Below, piece by piece: positions 1 to 9,105 of a DNA stretch of 38,347 nt. The stretch comes from Acidobacteriaceae bacterium. Its GTDB lineage: Bacteria; Acidobacteriota; Terriglobia; Terriglobales; Acidobacteriaceae. The notes under the pieces were generated by a model. The model was given only the letters and a program-made list of their open reading frames with translations. It was not told the origin of the DNA and made no database searches. The translations under genes were made by a program, and so were the position numbers. Every line of letters begins with the position of its first letter. The first letter of the stretch is position 1. The DNA is taken from positions 1 to 38,347 of the forward strand of contig JANYBT010000069.1 of the NCBI GenBank assembly GCA_025360645.1, read 5' to 3'.

Positions 1-587
1 CCGCTGAAATGCTGACCGTTAACGAAAATCTGCTGGCCGCCTTGGGGGTTCTCAGTGGCGGCGTGACTCCAGCCCACCAGTTTCTGAGTTCCAGGGGAGA
101 GCAATTCGAAGGTCGTGAAGTTCCGGTTCAGGATGGGAAGATCTTCCACATACCTGGAGTTGAACTGCACCGCGACGTCTGCGCGGTCGGTCTTGAGCTG
201 CGGGGCTTCGGCGGTAACTTCTACGGTTTCACTCGCGCCACCGACTTGGAATTTCAAGTCGACGTGGGCGCCGCTGTCTGCGGAAACGATGATGTCTTTC
301 GTTTCAGTGGTCTTGAAACCAGGTCCGGCGACGCGCACCGTGTAGGTGTCGGGAACCAAGTGAGTAACGGAGTAGTTTCCACTGTCGTTGCTGGTGGTCT
401 CATCCGTGGTGCCTTTGGTTTGATTGACGACGGTTACTTTCGCTCCCGCCACTGCCGCACCCTGAGGATCCGTCACCGTACCCAGAATGCTGCCATAAAC
501 TGCCTGCCCGAACGCTGCCGTCGGGATCAAGCTTGTAAGGCAAAAACATAACGCTAGTACCGCTGCGCCGACCAAACGCCTTGTCAT
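1..587 (-). CDS. Oar-like TonB-dependent receptor with carboxypeptidase-regulatory N-terminal domain (5' part only)
   Basis: This is the first 195 codons of a large outer-membrane receptor; the rest lies beyond the left edge. An ATG at 587-585 is preceded by a GAGG ribosome-binding site. Residues 1-28 form a Sec signal peptide ending TAAFGQ. Residues about 29-115 match a carboxypeptidase-regulatory (CarboxypepD_reg) beta-sandwich, with GTVTDPQGAAVAGAKVTV and then SGNYSV and PDTYTVRV. A VEVTAEAP stretch leads into the TonB plug, where DLPILNRNFTTFELLSPG is typical of acidobacterial Oar-like receptors. Family members take up oligosaccharides or other large ligands with TonB energy. The ligand cannot be told from this fragment. 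The family call is firm from the domain order; the barrel is not visible. Confidence 0.85.
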   Translation of the reverse strand, partial: MTRRLVGAAVLALCFCLTSLIPTAAFGQAVYGSILGTVTDPQGAAVAGAKVTVVNQTKGTTDETTSNDSGNYSVTHLVPDTYTVRVAGPGFKTTETKDIIVSADSGAHVDLKFQVGGASETVEVTAEAPQLKTDRADVAVQFNSRYVEDLPILNRNFTTFELLSPGTQKLVGWSHAATENPQGGQQIFVNGQHFS

Positions 588-836
588 TTTTCCTCGCCTC
601 CGCATAGGCAAATATCCCGCTCCAGAACCGGGCCTGGTCGCAGAACTTCTCCCAATATTTCAATGCTTCAGTTGTACTGTCTGGAACTAGGCTGCTGCAA
701 AACCCCACATTTGTGTCCGTTCGAAAGTTTATAGCAGGAACTTGAATTGTCAAGTGGATTCATGCAGACTAGACAACTTTTTTTGGGGGAGCGGAGCTTT
801 GGTCAAAAAATGTGCCGAAAATCTACCCTGCATCTG

Positions 837-2618
837 CTAGTGCGACGACTTCAGGCGGGCATCCAGCTGTTCAGCCCGGCGCAACTCCGCCTCGGCTTCG
901 GCCTGTGCACCCTTCTGCGCCAAGGTCCGTCCAAGCTGGTAATGTGCCGGCGCATACGTCGGCGACTGTTGGATCGCGGAACGGAACTGCGCGATCGCGC
1001 CATCCAGATCGCCTGCTTTCATCAGCCGGATGCCGGAGTGGGTACTGAACGTGGCAGCTTGCAACGCGGTCTTCTCTTTGCTGATCGCCTGTCCGGCAGC
1101 GGCTTCTTTCCCGGCGCCGTCTGCGTCGCCCAACTGCCGCAGTACCGCCGCCAACGTGGTGTGCGCCCCGGCAAAATCCGGTTGCAGTCGAATCGCTTCC
1201 GTCAGTTCAGCAGCGGCTGCGGGAAAGCGGCCTTGCTGTTTGAGCACTGTGCCCAGCGTGTAATGAGCCTCCGCATAGTCGGGATTGGACTGGATGGCGG
1301 CGCGCAGTTGTTCCACGGCTTTCGAAAATGCTCCCATTTGCCAGAATGTGACACCCAGCGTGTAGCGCACATCAGCCTGCTGCGGATCCAGTTCGGCCGC
1401 CTTTTGCAACTCCGGGACAGCCTCCGCCAACTGGTCTTTCAGCTTGAGGGCAAGACCCAGGTTGTAGTGCAGCGTCGCTGTGCCGGGGGACGTCTTCAAT
1501 GCTCCGCGAAACTCGGCGACGGCAGCATCGAAATCAGCCTTCTGCAAATACGCCACACCCAGGTTTTCACGGTAGCTGGTGTCCTCAGGACGCAAGCGGG
1601 CTGCGACTTGGAATTCCGCCACCGACGGTTCCGCTTCGCCGGACTGCATCAGAGCCAGTCCGAGGTTGTTGTGGGCGTCTGGGTCGTCAGGCTTCAGTTT
1701 CACCGCCTTACGAAATGCGTCCACCGCCCCGCTGGTATTTTCCGTACGCTGTAGCGCTAATCCAAGTTGAGTTTGAGCGTCGGCGAATTCAGGCTGCAAG
1801 CTGGTCGCGGCCTGCAACTCTGTAATGGCCTCCTCGGGGCGGCTCAGGTCATGGAGCACGCGCGCCAGGTAGTAATGGGTCGGGGCAGACTGCGGCGCAA
1901 GTTCGACAGCCCTCCGCAACAGCGTTTGCGCTTCATCGAGCGAGTGCTGCTGCCAGCGAATCACCCCAAGATGAAGTTTCGCGGAGGCCAGACCCGGCTG
2001 CAAACGAAGCGCTTCCACGAATTCTGAGGTGGCCTCTTCCGGCTGGCCATTCTGCGCCAACTCTGCGCCCAGATCGTCATGAATGTCTGCGCGCTTCGGA
2101 TTGATGGCGAGAGCGCGCCGCAACTCTGCAATCGACTGCGTACGATCGCCCTGCAGACTGAGCACACGCCCGAGCGTGTGATGAGCATCCGCATCGGTCG
2201 GGAACTGTCGCGTGGCTTCGCGCGCCTCAGTCTCGGCGCCCGCCATGTCACCGTTCTGCAAAAGCGCGTTGGCCAGGTTCACTTGCGCTTGCAGGAACGC
2301 CGCTTTCAGTTTGAGGGCGGTGCGGAATTCTGCGATGGCTTCATCAGCGTGTCCTTGCGTCAACCGCACCCATCCCAGCGAGTTGTGCGGCTCGGGAACC
2401 CCGGGCGCGAGCCGAATGGCATGTTCAAAAGCCGCACCGGCCGCTTCAATATCTCCCTGGCGAAGCGCCTCCAACCCCTGCTGGTAAACCGATTGGATTT
2501 GTTCCGCCTGTGTGTTCCTGGTTGCTTGCTTCTGGGCACACGCAGGCGCTGTCATCACGCACCCAGCGAAGGCGAGAACCAGGCTGCACAGCCAACCCGA
2601 AATAGAGGAGTTTCGCAC
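837..2618 (-). CDS. Exported tetratricopeptide-repeat protein
   Basis: This 593-residue protein is almost entirely TPR repeats after a signal peptide. The start is a GTG at 2618 with a weak AAGAGA upstream. Residues 1-29 form an export signal ending PACAQ; a cysteine inside the hydrophobic core (FAGC) makes a lipoprotein conceivable, but the lipobox is poor. From about residue 35 to the end I count roughly 16 repeats of 34 residues with the usual W/L-G-Y-A-P spacing, for example AHNNLGLALMQSGEAEPSVAEF and HYTLGTVLKQQGRFPAAAAEL. TPR solenoids are protein-binding scaffolds; no catalytic domain is present. The gene is divergent from the CRTAC1-type gene at 2734, a frequent partnership in Acidobacteriota, so periplasmic protein binding is a reasonable inference. 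The partner is unknown. Confidence 0.85.
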   Translation of the reverse strand: MRNSSISGWLCSLVLAFAGCVMTAPACAQKQATRNTQAEQIQSVYQQGLEALRQGDIEAAGAAFEHAIRLAPGVPEPHNSLGWVRLTQGHADEAIAEFRTALKLKAAFLQAQVNLANALLQNGDMAGAETEAREATRQFPTDADAHHTLGRVLSLQGDRTQSIAELRRALAINPKRADIHDDLGAELAQNGQPEEATSEFVEALRLQPGLASAKLHLGVIRWQQHSLDEAQTLLRRAVELAPQSAPTHYYLARVLHDLSRPEEAITELQAATSLQPEFADAQTQLGLALQRTENTSGAVDAFRKAVKLKPDDPDAHNNLGLALMQSGEAEPSVAEFQVAARLRPEDTSYRENLGVAYLQKADFDAAVAEFRGALKTSPGTATLHYNLGLALKLKDQLAEAVPELQKAAELDPQQADVRYTLGVTFWQMGAFSKAVEQLRAAIQSNPDYAEAHYTLGTVLKQQGRFPAAAAELTEAIRLQPDFAGAHTTLAAVLRQLGDADGAGKEAAAGQAISKEKTALQAATFSTHSGIRLMKAGDLDGAIAQFRSAIQQSPTYAPAHYQLGRTLAQKGAQAEAEAELRRAEQLDARLKSSH

Positions 2619-2733
2619 CCAGAATCTCTTGTCGTTCCGCGGGAATTAATTTCACCCCAGGAATCTGAGGTCATACTACTACGCCCGCTGACCTTGACCC
2701 CGCACCGCCGGCACCCTACGATGAACCTGGGTC

Positions 2734-4494
2734 ATGCGTTCTTCTCTTCGCTGCATTTTTCTTTCGTTGCACGCCAGCTTCCGGTCTGCCCCCGCGCTGC
2801 TCTTGCTGCTGTCGGCTTCGCTTGCCGCACAGTCGCACACTCCTCCTGCCGCAGCTGCGCCTCCGCTCGCCAACTTCATAGATGTCGCTGCAAAAGCCGG
2901 TCTCACCATGACGAATGTGTTCGGCGGCAAAGACACCAAGAAATACATTATCGAAACCACCGGAACCGGCATCGCAATTTTCGACTACGACAACGACGGC
3001 TGGCCTGATATTCTAATCGTGAATGGCACCACTCTCGAGGGCTTTCCCGCCAACCAGGCACCCACCAGCCACCTCTATCACAACAACCACAACGGGACTT
3101 TCACCGATGTAACCGCGCATTCGGGGCTGACGGCGACCGGCTGGGGACAAGGGGTCTGCGTCGGCGACTACGACAACGACGGATGGGAAGACGTTTACAT
3201 CACCTATTACGGCAAGAACCGCCTCTATCACAACCAGGGCGGTGTGTTCACTGAAGTTGCGGACAAGGCCGGCGTGGCGGGAACTGGCAAAGCCTGGGGC
3301 ACCGGATGCGCGTTCGTGGACTACGATCGCGACGGCAAGCTGGACTTGATGGTCGCCAACTACGTGGACTTCGATTTGTCCACTGCTCCGGCCCCCGGGG
3401 AGAGGCCCTCGTGTATTTGGAAGGGCGTGCCGGTAATGTGCGGGCCGCGTGGCTTGCCGGGAGCCAAGAACATTCTCTATCACAATCGCGGCGACGGCAC
3501 CTTTGAGGACGTTACCGTCAAAGCCCACATTGATCAGACCAACGGGCACTACGCCTTCAGCGTCTCCACTCTCGATTTTGACGACGATGGATGGCCCGAC
3601 ATTTATGTGGCCTGCGACAGCACTCCCAGCATTCTGTATCACAACAACCACGACGGCACCTTCACCGATGAAGCGGTCACTTCCGGCTCGGCGTTCAACG
3701 AGGATGGGCGCGAGCAAGCCGGCATGGGCTCCACCATTGCCGATTTCAATGGCGACGGCCGACTCGATATTTTCAAAACCAATTTTTCCGACGACACGTC
3801 CACGCTCTACCGTAATAACGGTGACGGCACCTTCGATGATGTGACCACCGCGGCGGGACTGGGCCTATACACGAAATACCTTGGATGGGGAACCATGGCC
3901 CTGGATTTCGATAACGACGGTTGGCCCGACCTGCTGCTGGTCAATGGTCACGTTTATCCGGAAGTGGACAAGCAGCACCTCGGCAGCAACTATGAGGAGC
4001 CTCGCATTCTCTATCACAACGACGGCAATGGGACGTTCCGCGACATTTCGTCGACTGCCGGCCCAGGCATCACTGCCACCGCATCCTCGCGCGGGCTTGC
4101 CGTCGGTGACCTATGGAATGACGGGCGCATGTCAGCAGTCATCAGCAACATGAACGCAGTCCCCAGCCTGCTGGTCAATCAGGTTCACTCGCCCAATCGC
4201 TGGATTGCGATCCGGACCGTGGGCGTCAAGTCCAACCGGGATGGCATCGGAGCCCGCATCAGCGTGAAGGCGGGTGCGCGAACCCTGCTCGATGAAGTCC
4301 GCAGCGGCTCGAGCTACATTTCCAACAACGACATGCGGGTCCACTTTGGCCTGGGCAGCGTGGGCAAAGTGGAGTTTGTGCAGATTCGCTGGCCCAGCGG
4401 ACTGCTCGAGCGCTGGCAAAATGTCCCGGTCGATTCGATTCAGACTATGAAAGAAGGCTCGGGCGTGGAAGTGAACGCCGCCGTGAAGAAATGA
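2734..4494 (+). CDS. CRTAC1 family protein (FG-GAP/VCBS repeats plus ASPIC/UnbV domain), Sec-exported
   Basis: This 586-residue protein has a Sec signal peptide (residues 1-32, leucine-rich core, ending SLAAQ). It then carries at least six FG-GAP/VCBS blades, each with a calcium-binding D-x-D-x-D-G loop such as FDYDNDGWPDI (from about residue 83), DYDNDGWEDVY, DYDRDGKLDLM and DFNGDGRLDIF. Residues about 485-560 match the ASPIC/UnbV domain, with VGVKSNRDGIGARI, a DEVRSGSSYISNND segment and VHFGLG...IRWPSG. Such proteins are predicted extracellular beta-propellers of unknown biochemical role, related to human cartilage acidic protein 1. The Shine-Dalgarno is weak and the ATG at 2734 is chosen because it gives a complete signal peptide. 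It is paralogous to, and convergent with, the next gene. Confidence 0.88.
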   Translation: MRSSLRCIFLSLHASFRSAPALLLLLSASLAAQSHTPPAAAAPPLANFIDVAAKAGLTMTNVFGGKDTKKYIIETTGTGIAIFDYDNDGWPDILIVNGTTLEGFPANQAPTSHLYHNNHNGTFTDVTAHSGLTATGWGQGVCVGDYDNDGWEDVYITYYGKNRLYHNQGGVFTEVADKAGVAGTGKAWGTGCAFVDYDRDGKLDLMVANYVDFDLSTAPAPGERPSCIWKGVPVMCGPRGLPGAKNILYHNRGDGTFEDVTVKAHIDQTNGHYAFSVSTLDFDDDGWPDIYVACDSTPSILYHNNHDGTFTDEAVTSGSAFNEDGREQAGMGSTIADFNGDGRLDIFKTNFSDDTSTLYRNNGDGTFDDVTTAAGLGLYTKYLGWGTMALDFDNDGWPDLLLVNGHVYPEVDKQHLGSNYEEPRILYHNDGNGTFRDISSTAGPGITATASSRGLAVGDLWNDGRMSAVISNMNAVPSLLVNQVHSPNRWIAIRTVGVKSNRDGIGARISVKAGARTLLDEVRSGSSYISNNDMRVHFGLGSVGKVEFVQIRWPSGLLERWQNVPVDSIQTMKEGSGVEVNAAVKK

Positions 4495-4496
4495 GC

Positions 4497-6356
4497 TCAA
4501 CGCTTCGCGGCTTTTGGAAATTGCACGGTGCGGACAATTCCCTCCCCTTCTTTCACGAAGATCTGCTGGTTGGGCTTTACGTCTTTCAGCGTATCCACCT
4601 GGCCGCTGGGCCAGCGGATCTCGATCAACTCGATCTTCTCCGCTTTTCCAATCCCAAAATGTACGCGCAAGTCATTCTGTGACAAATAGCCCCCACCGCT
4701 TCGCACTTCATCAATCTGCTGATGGGGCTTAGCTTCTCCCGCCACCCGAGTCACGCACTTGAGCCGCGCCCCAATGCCGCTGCGGTTTGACTTGGTTCCG
4801 ATGGTCCGAATCTTAATCCAGTTGTGGTCAAGTCGGGAGTCGCATCGGATCAGTTGCGGATAATCGTTCATCGTGTTGACCACAAAGTCGATGTCGCCAT
4901 CGTTATCAAAATCGCCAAACGCGCAACCGCGAGCCGCGACAGGATCCGAAATTCCTGGTCCCGCCGCCATCGAAATGTCTTCGAACTTCCCGTTGTGCAG
5001 GTTCTGGTACAGCAGCTTTCTCTGCGCGTACCCGGCTTCTGTCTTCAATTGCTCCACTTCCGGATATACGTGGCCGTTGCAGATCACAATGTCGGGCCAG
5101 CCATCGTTGTCCATATCGAAGAAACCGCACCCCCAGCCCAGGAATTGGGTGTGCGCCCCCAGCCCTGCCAGAAAAGTTGTGTCGTCAAAATTGCCGCCGC
5201 CGAGGTTGCGATAAAGAGACGGCGTGTCCCCCGCGAAATTGGTCTTCACGATATCGAGGTTGCCGTCCAGGTCGTAATCGGCAGCGGCGACGCCCATGCC
5301 GGCCTGCGGTTTCCCGTCGGCGCTCAGTGCGCAACCGGCCTCCATCGCAATGTCCACAAACTTCCCATTCTTCTTGTTCTGGTACAGCGCGCTCGCCGTG
5401 GAGTCGTTGGCCACATAGATGTCCGGCCAGCCGTCGTTGTCGAAGTCCGCCGTCAGCACTCCCAAGCCATACGTTCCGTTCGCCGTTAGAATTCCAGCGC
5501 TCTCGGAAACGTCGCTAAACGTGCCATCGCCATTGTTGTGGTAGAGAATATTTTTTCCGCCATTCAGCCCGGGAGGCCCGCACGCCACCATCACTCCCTT
5601 GTACAGGCACGGCCCCGATTCCGGCACCGGGGCGGTGGCCAGATCGAGATCAATGTAGTTGGCCACAAAAAGATCGAGGCGCCCATCGCGGTCGTAGTCC
5701 ACGAAGGCGCAACCCGTGTTCCAGCGGTTCACCTTGCCCGCAACCCCGGCCTTCACGCTGACATCGGCGAAGGTTCCATCGCCGTTGTTATGGTAGAGAA
5801 CATTCTTCCCGAAGTAGGTGACGAACAGGTCGTCCCATCCATCGTTGTCGTAGTCGCCCACGCAAACCGCTTGTCCCCATCCCGAGTGCGCCAGCCCGGC
5901 CTTCAACGTCACATCCGTAAATGTGCCATCGCGATTGTTCTTGAACAAACGGGAGATGGGTTCCTGCCCCACCGGAAAGCCTTCCAGCCGCGTTCCGTTG
6001 ACCAGAAAAATATCCAGCCAGCCATCGTTGTCATAGTCGTAGAAGGCCACCCCGCAACCAGTGGTCTCCAGCAGGTATTTGTTTTTGTGTTCGCCGCCGA
6101 AAATGGTTTTCGTGTTTAGGCCAGACTCTTTGGCTACGTTAATAAAGCTAACGCCGGGATCAGTCGCGGCCTTGGGCGGGGCGGCGTTCGGCGGAGCGCC
6201 TTTTTCTGCCGCTGCCGGATTCCCTCCCCACCGCAGCGGACGAGCCGCCGCCAGCACGCTTTCCAGCGACAACACCAGTGCCGAGCGGCTCAGCGAGTGC
6301 AAGAATGAACGACGCGACGAAAACAAGAGGTTGGCACCTTGCCCACTGGGGCTCAT
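4497..6356 (-). CDS. CRTAC1 family protein (FG-GAP/VCBS repeats plus ASPIC/UnbV domain), Tat-type signal
   Basis: This 619-residue protein is a paralogue of the product of the gene at 2734. It has the same order of FG-GAP blades (FYDYDNDGWLDIFLVNG, DYDNDGWDDLF, DYDRDGRLDLF, DFDNDGWPDIY, DMDNDGWPDIV) and an ASPIC/UnbV C-terminus (TIGTKSNRSGIGARL, DEVRSGGGYLSQNDLRVHFG, IRWPSGQ). Unlike its neighbour, the N-terminus has a twin-arginine motif, SRRSFLHSL, before a hydrophobic segment, which predicts folded export by Tat. Calcium loading in the cytoplasm or cofactor binding could explain this, but that is inference. The ATG at 6356 follows an AAGGG-like site. Its stop codon lies 2 bp from the stop of the convergent gene. 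Confidence 0.87.
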   Translation of the reverse strand: MSPSGQGANLLFSSRRSFLHSLSRSALVLSLESVLAAARPLRWGGNPAAAEKGAPPNAAPPKAATDPGVSFINVAKESGLNTKTIFGGEHKNKYLLETTGCGVAFYDYDNDGWLDIFLVNGTRLEGFPVGQEPISRLFKNNRDGTFTDVTLKAGLAHSGWGQAVCVGDYDNDGWDDLFVTYFGKNVLYHNNGDGTFADVSVKAGVAGKVNRWNTGCAFVDYDRDGRLDLFVANYIDLDLATAPVPESGPCLYKGVMVACGPPGLNGGKNILYHNNGDGTFSDVSESAGILTANGTYGLGVLTADFDNDGWPDIYVANDSTASALYQNKKNGKFVDIAMEAGCALSADGKPQAGMGVAAADYDLDGNLDIVKTNFAGDTPSLYRNLGGGNFDDTTFLAGLGAHTQFLGWGCGFFDMDNDGWPDIVICNGHVYPEVEQLKTEAGYAQRKLLYQNLHNGKFEDISMAAGPGISDPVAARGCAFGDFDNDGDIDFVVNTMNDYPQLIRCDSRLDHNWIKIRTIGTKSNRSGIGARLKCVTRVAGEAKPHQQIDEVRSGGGYLSQNDLRVHFGIGKAEKIELIEIRWPSGQVDTLKDVKPNQQIFVKEGEGIVRTVQFPKAAKR

Positions 6357-6383
6357 GCTAAAATTCGCCCTTCAATGTTTATA

Positions 6384-6414
6384 GAGTGTGCTTTCGGGCT
6401 TTGCAAGCACACTC
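6384..6414. promoter_or_regulatory. Perfect 10-bp inverted repeat ahead of the glycosidase gene
   Basis: GAGTGTGCTT at 6384-6393 is repeated in inverted form as AAGCACACTC at 6405-6414, with an 11-base spacer. It lies in the 72-bp divergent region between the CRTAC1-type gene (start 6356) and the glycosidase (start 6429). It could be an operator for a dimeric regulator or a hairpin in the 5' leader of the glycosidase, which shows no clear Shine-Dalgarno. No T-run follows, so a terminator is unlikely. Confidence 0.5.
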
Positions 6415-6428
6415 GACGGCCGCCATTC

Positions 6429-9038
6429 ATGAAATTTTTATTCCGCTTCCCCTCTCGTCCGCAGCACGCGCGAAATCTGTTTTCGCTTCTTCTGGCAGCC
6501 GTTGTTTTGTGCGCCATAACGACAGCGCAGACTCCGACCAGACCCTCGGAACTTTCCCCTCTGGAACTTTCGCGCCCAGTTCGCGCCTGGGAGTTTTTGC
6601 CGCTCACCGGCACCCGGGCCGCCTTGTTCGGCAGCGAGTCCGGACAAATGGAAGCGTGGGTCTATCCGCTGAAAATCCTGCGCGGCTTTCATCTCAGCTT
6701 TCTCACCGAAGGGCGCGTGATCCCCGCGGAAAATCTTGCCCGCACCCTGACCGTGCGCCCGGAGTCGGCCACCATCCTCTACACCGGCGACACCTTTGCT
6801 ATCCGCGAAACCCTCTTCGTTCCCATCCATGAGCCGGGAGCTCTCATCCTCATCGATGTGCAATCGGCCCACCCTCTGGAAATCGAGGTCGGATTTACTT
6901 CCGACTTCCAACTGGAATGGCCCGCCGCTCTCGGTGGCACCTATGTGGAATGGGACGCTACCCAGCGCGCATTTGTTTTCGGCGAGGAACAGAAAAAGTA
7001 CGCGGCTCTGGTGGGGTCTCCTTCCGCCACCGATCCTCAGCTGGCCTATCAAGACAACTACTCCAGTACCGATCAGCACAGCCTCCGCCTCGGCCTCACT
7101 GAACATGGCAGCGAGACCAAAGTCGTTGTGATCGCCGCCTCCACCCAGGGTCGCGAAGATGCACGCCACACCTACGAGCATCTTGCTTCCGCCAGTGCCG
7201 AACTGCTTCGCCAATCCGCCGAGTACTACCGGAACTACTTGGCCCAGACGGTCAGTCTCGATCTGCCCGACCGCCAACTGCAACAGGCCTACGACTGGTC
7301 GCGAGTGAGCGTCATCCAGGGACTAGTAAACAATCCGCTCCTCGGAGAAGGGTTGGTCGCCGGCTACCGCACTTCGGGCACAAGCCAGCGCCCCGGGTAT
7401 GCGTGGTTCTTCGGTCGCGATTCGTTCTGGACCTCTTTTGCATTGAACTCCGTGGGCGACTTCGCGACCAGCCGCAAAGCCATTGCGTTCGTCAGCCAAT
7501 ATCAGCGCGAAGATGGCAAGATCCCGCACGAAATTTCGCAGAGCGCCAGTCTGGTGGACTGGTTCAAGAGATATCCCTACCCCTACGTTTCCGCTGACGC
7601 CACGCCTTTGTTCATCATCGCGATGAATGACTACGTCGCGCAGAGCGGTGACGTGGACTTCGCCCGGCAGCAATGGCCTCGGCTGTGGAAGGCGTACCAG
7701 TTCCTGCGCTCGACCTACGACGCCAATAATTTCCCTAGGAACTTTGGCGTCGGCCATGGCTGGGTGGAGGGTGGGCCACTGCTTCCGGTCAAGACCGAAA
7801 TCTACCAGAGCGGAACTGGCTTGGAAGCGCTCCGGGCTCTTTCCAATCTGGCGCACCTGCTTGGGAAAAGCGACGAGAGCCAGAAACTCTCCGCCGCCTT
7901 TGAGCAACAAAAGCCGCGATTCAACCAGGTGTTCTGGTCCCCGGAAAATAAAACCTTTGCCTTCGCACTGGACCAGGACGATCACCGCGTGAATGAACCC
8001 AGCGTCCTAACCACCGTACCCATGTGGTATGGCATCACCGATGCCGACAAGTCGAACGCGATGATCACGCAGTTGGCGCAGGCCGAACACCAGACCGATT
8101 GGGGCATGCGCATCCTCTCCTCCCGCTCAGCGAAATACGGTGGCGGCGGCTATCACTATGGGTCGGTGTGGCCACTGTTTACCGGCTGGGCCGCGGTCGG
8201 CGAATACCGCTACCATCGGGCCCATCCGGCATTCTCCAATCTGCGAGCCAATGCACTGCTGGCCCTCGACGGATCGCTCGGACACGTCACCGAAGTTCTT
8301 TCCGGCGACTACTACACTTCCCTCTCCACCAGTTCACCGCACCAGATCTGGTCCGCCGCCATGGTGGTCAGCCCCATCTTGCGCGGAATGCTCGGGCTGC
8401 AAGCTGACGCCCAGGCCAAGCGCCTGATCTTTGCCCCCCATGTTCCGGCGGACTGGACCGCATTCTCCGTGGGCAACGTACGAGTGGCTGGGGCGGTCGT
8501 CGATTTGCGCTACCTCAAGAATCTGGACGGCATCACGCTCGAAGCCAGGCAAAGTGGCGCGGGCGATTGTACGGTTGAGTTCTCGCCCGCCGTGAGTCTG
8601 CGCGCAGAGGTCGCAAGAGTGGAATTGAACGGTCGTCCTCTTCCCTTCCATGTGGAGAAAAGTCTAAACGACCAACACGTGACCGTGCTCTTCCCGGTCG
8701 GCAGCGGGCTCAACACTCTGCACATCCAGTTGAAAAATGAATTCGGGCTGGTGTACACAAACCAATTGCCTGCATTGGGCGCCGCCAGCCACGGTCTGCG
8801 AATCCTTGGCGAGTCATGGAATAATGCCCGCACTCAATTAACCGTTGAGGTGCAAGGCGTTCCCGGTGAGCATTATGAACTGGGCCTGTGGAATCCCGGT
8901 CAGATTGCATCCGTGGAGGGCGCCGAGCTGGTCAGGACCTCAGCCGAACAGGGCGTCCTCCATTTGGCTTTCCCCTCCGCTGCCGCAACGTCCTACACGA
9001 AAATGCAAGTGGTACTACACTTCAAGAGCAAACCATAG
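6429..9038 (+). CDS. Exported six-hairpin glycoside hydrolase, amylo-alpha-1,6-glucosidase-like
   Basis: I start this gene at the ATG at 6429 (869 residues) rather than the longer reading at 6339, because the signal peptide (KFLFRFPSR, hydrophobic core, TTAQ) begins there and the longer form would overlap the divergent gene. Residues about 45-270 are a beta-rich N-terminal domain. Residues about 290-680 look like an (alpha/alpha)6 barrel, with YDWSRVSVIQGL, the WFFGRDSFWT motif (W326, D331), QREDGKIPHEIS and YHYGSVWPLFTGW. The GRD motif recalls the C-terminal domain of glycogen debranching enzymes and GH15/GH63-type glucosidases. The C-terminal 170 residues are beta-sandwich-like. It probably acts in the periplasm on alpha-glucans; the exact linkage is not readable. 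The GH13 gene follows after 67 bp, suggesting one transcript. Confidence 0.72.
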   Translation: MKFLFRFPSRPQHARNLFSLLLAAVVLCAITTAQTPTRPSELSPLELSRPVRAWEFLPLTGTRAALFGSESGQMEAWVYPLKILRGFHLSFLTEGRVIPAENLARTLTVRPESATILYTGDTFAIRETLFVPIHEPGALILIDVQSAHPLEIEVGFTSDFQLEWPAALGGTYVEWDATQRAFVFGEEQKKYAALVGSPSATDPQLAYQDNYSSTDQHSLRLGLTEHGSETKVVVIAASTQGREDARHTYEHLASASAELLRQSAEYYRNYLAQTVSLDLPDRQLQQAYDWSRVSVIQGLVNNPLLGEGLVAGYRTSGTSQRPGYAWFFGRDSFWTSFALNSVGDFATSRKAIAFVSQYQREDGKIPHEISQSASLVDWFKRYPYPYVSADATPLFIIAMNDYVAQSGDVDFARQQWPRLWKAYQFLRSTYDANNFPRNFGVGHGWVEGGPLLPVKTEIYQSGTGLEALRALSNLAHLLGKSDESQKLSAAFEQQKPRFNQVFWSPENKTFAFALDQDDHRVNEPSVLTTVPMWYGITDADKSNAMITQLAQAEHQTDWGMRILSSRSAKYGGGGYHYGSVWPLFTGWAAVGEYRYHRAHPAFSNLRANALLALDGSLGHVTEVLSGDYYTSLSTSSPHQIWSAAMVVSPILRGMLGLQADAQAKRLIFAPHVPADWTAFSVGNVRVAGAVVDLRYLKNLDGITLEARQSGAGDCTVEFSPAVSLRAEVARVELNGRPLPFHVEKSLNDQHVTVLFPVGSGLNTLHIQLKNEFGLVYTNQLPALGAASHGLRILGESWNNARTQLTVEVQGVPGEHYELGLWNPGQIASVEGAELVRTSAEQGVLHLAFPSAAATSYTKMQVVLHFKSKP

Positions 9039-9090
9039 AGGGCAATGCGGAACCGTCGTCAGTCCGCAATTTTCACTTTTGGAAATCGGA

Positions 9091-9095
9091 AGGAG
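9091..9095 (+). promoter_or_regulatory. Ribosome-binding site of the GH13 gene
   Basis: AGGAG lies 10 bases before the ATG at 9106 and 7 bases before an in-frame GTG at 9103. It rules out the much longer in-frame extension upstream, which would overlap the preceding glycosidase. Confidence 0.7.
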
Positions 9096-9105
9096 AACCC
9101 CGGTG

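Noticed and set aside
400-753. 117-codon reading frame on the minus strand
   Set aside because: It overlaps the start and signal peptide of the TonB-dependent receptor in another frame, and its product has no signal, domain or coherent composition.
728-753. TTGACA and TATAAA elements on the minus strand upstream of the TonB-dependent receptor
   Set aside because: They match sigma-70 boxes well but are only 14 bases apart, too close for a normal promoter. The short palindrome CTTGAATTGTCAAG (741-754) overlaps the TTGACA box and may be chance.
837-2618. Long plus-strand readings opposite the TPR gene
   Set aside because: They mirror the repetitive GC-rich TPR gene; the products are rich in Arg, Gln and Cys and carry no domain.
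2983-6062. Recurring D-x-D-x-D-G coding repeats as DNA-level direct repeats or an array
   Set aside because: The repeats reflect calcium-binding FG-GAP blades in two protein genes and vary freely at the DNA level; they are not a CRISPR or other array.
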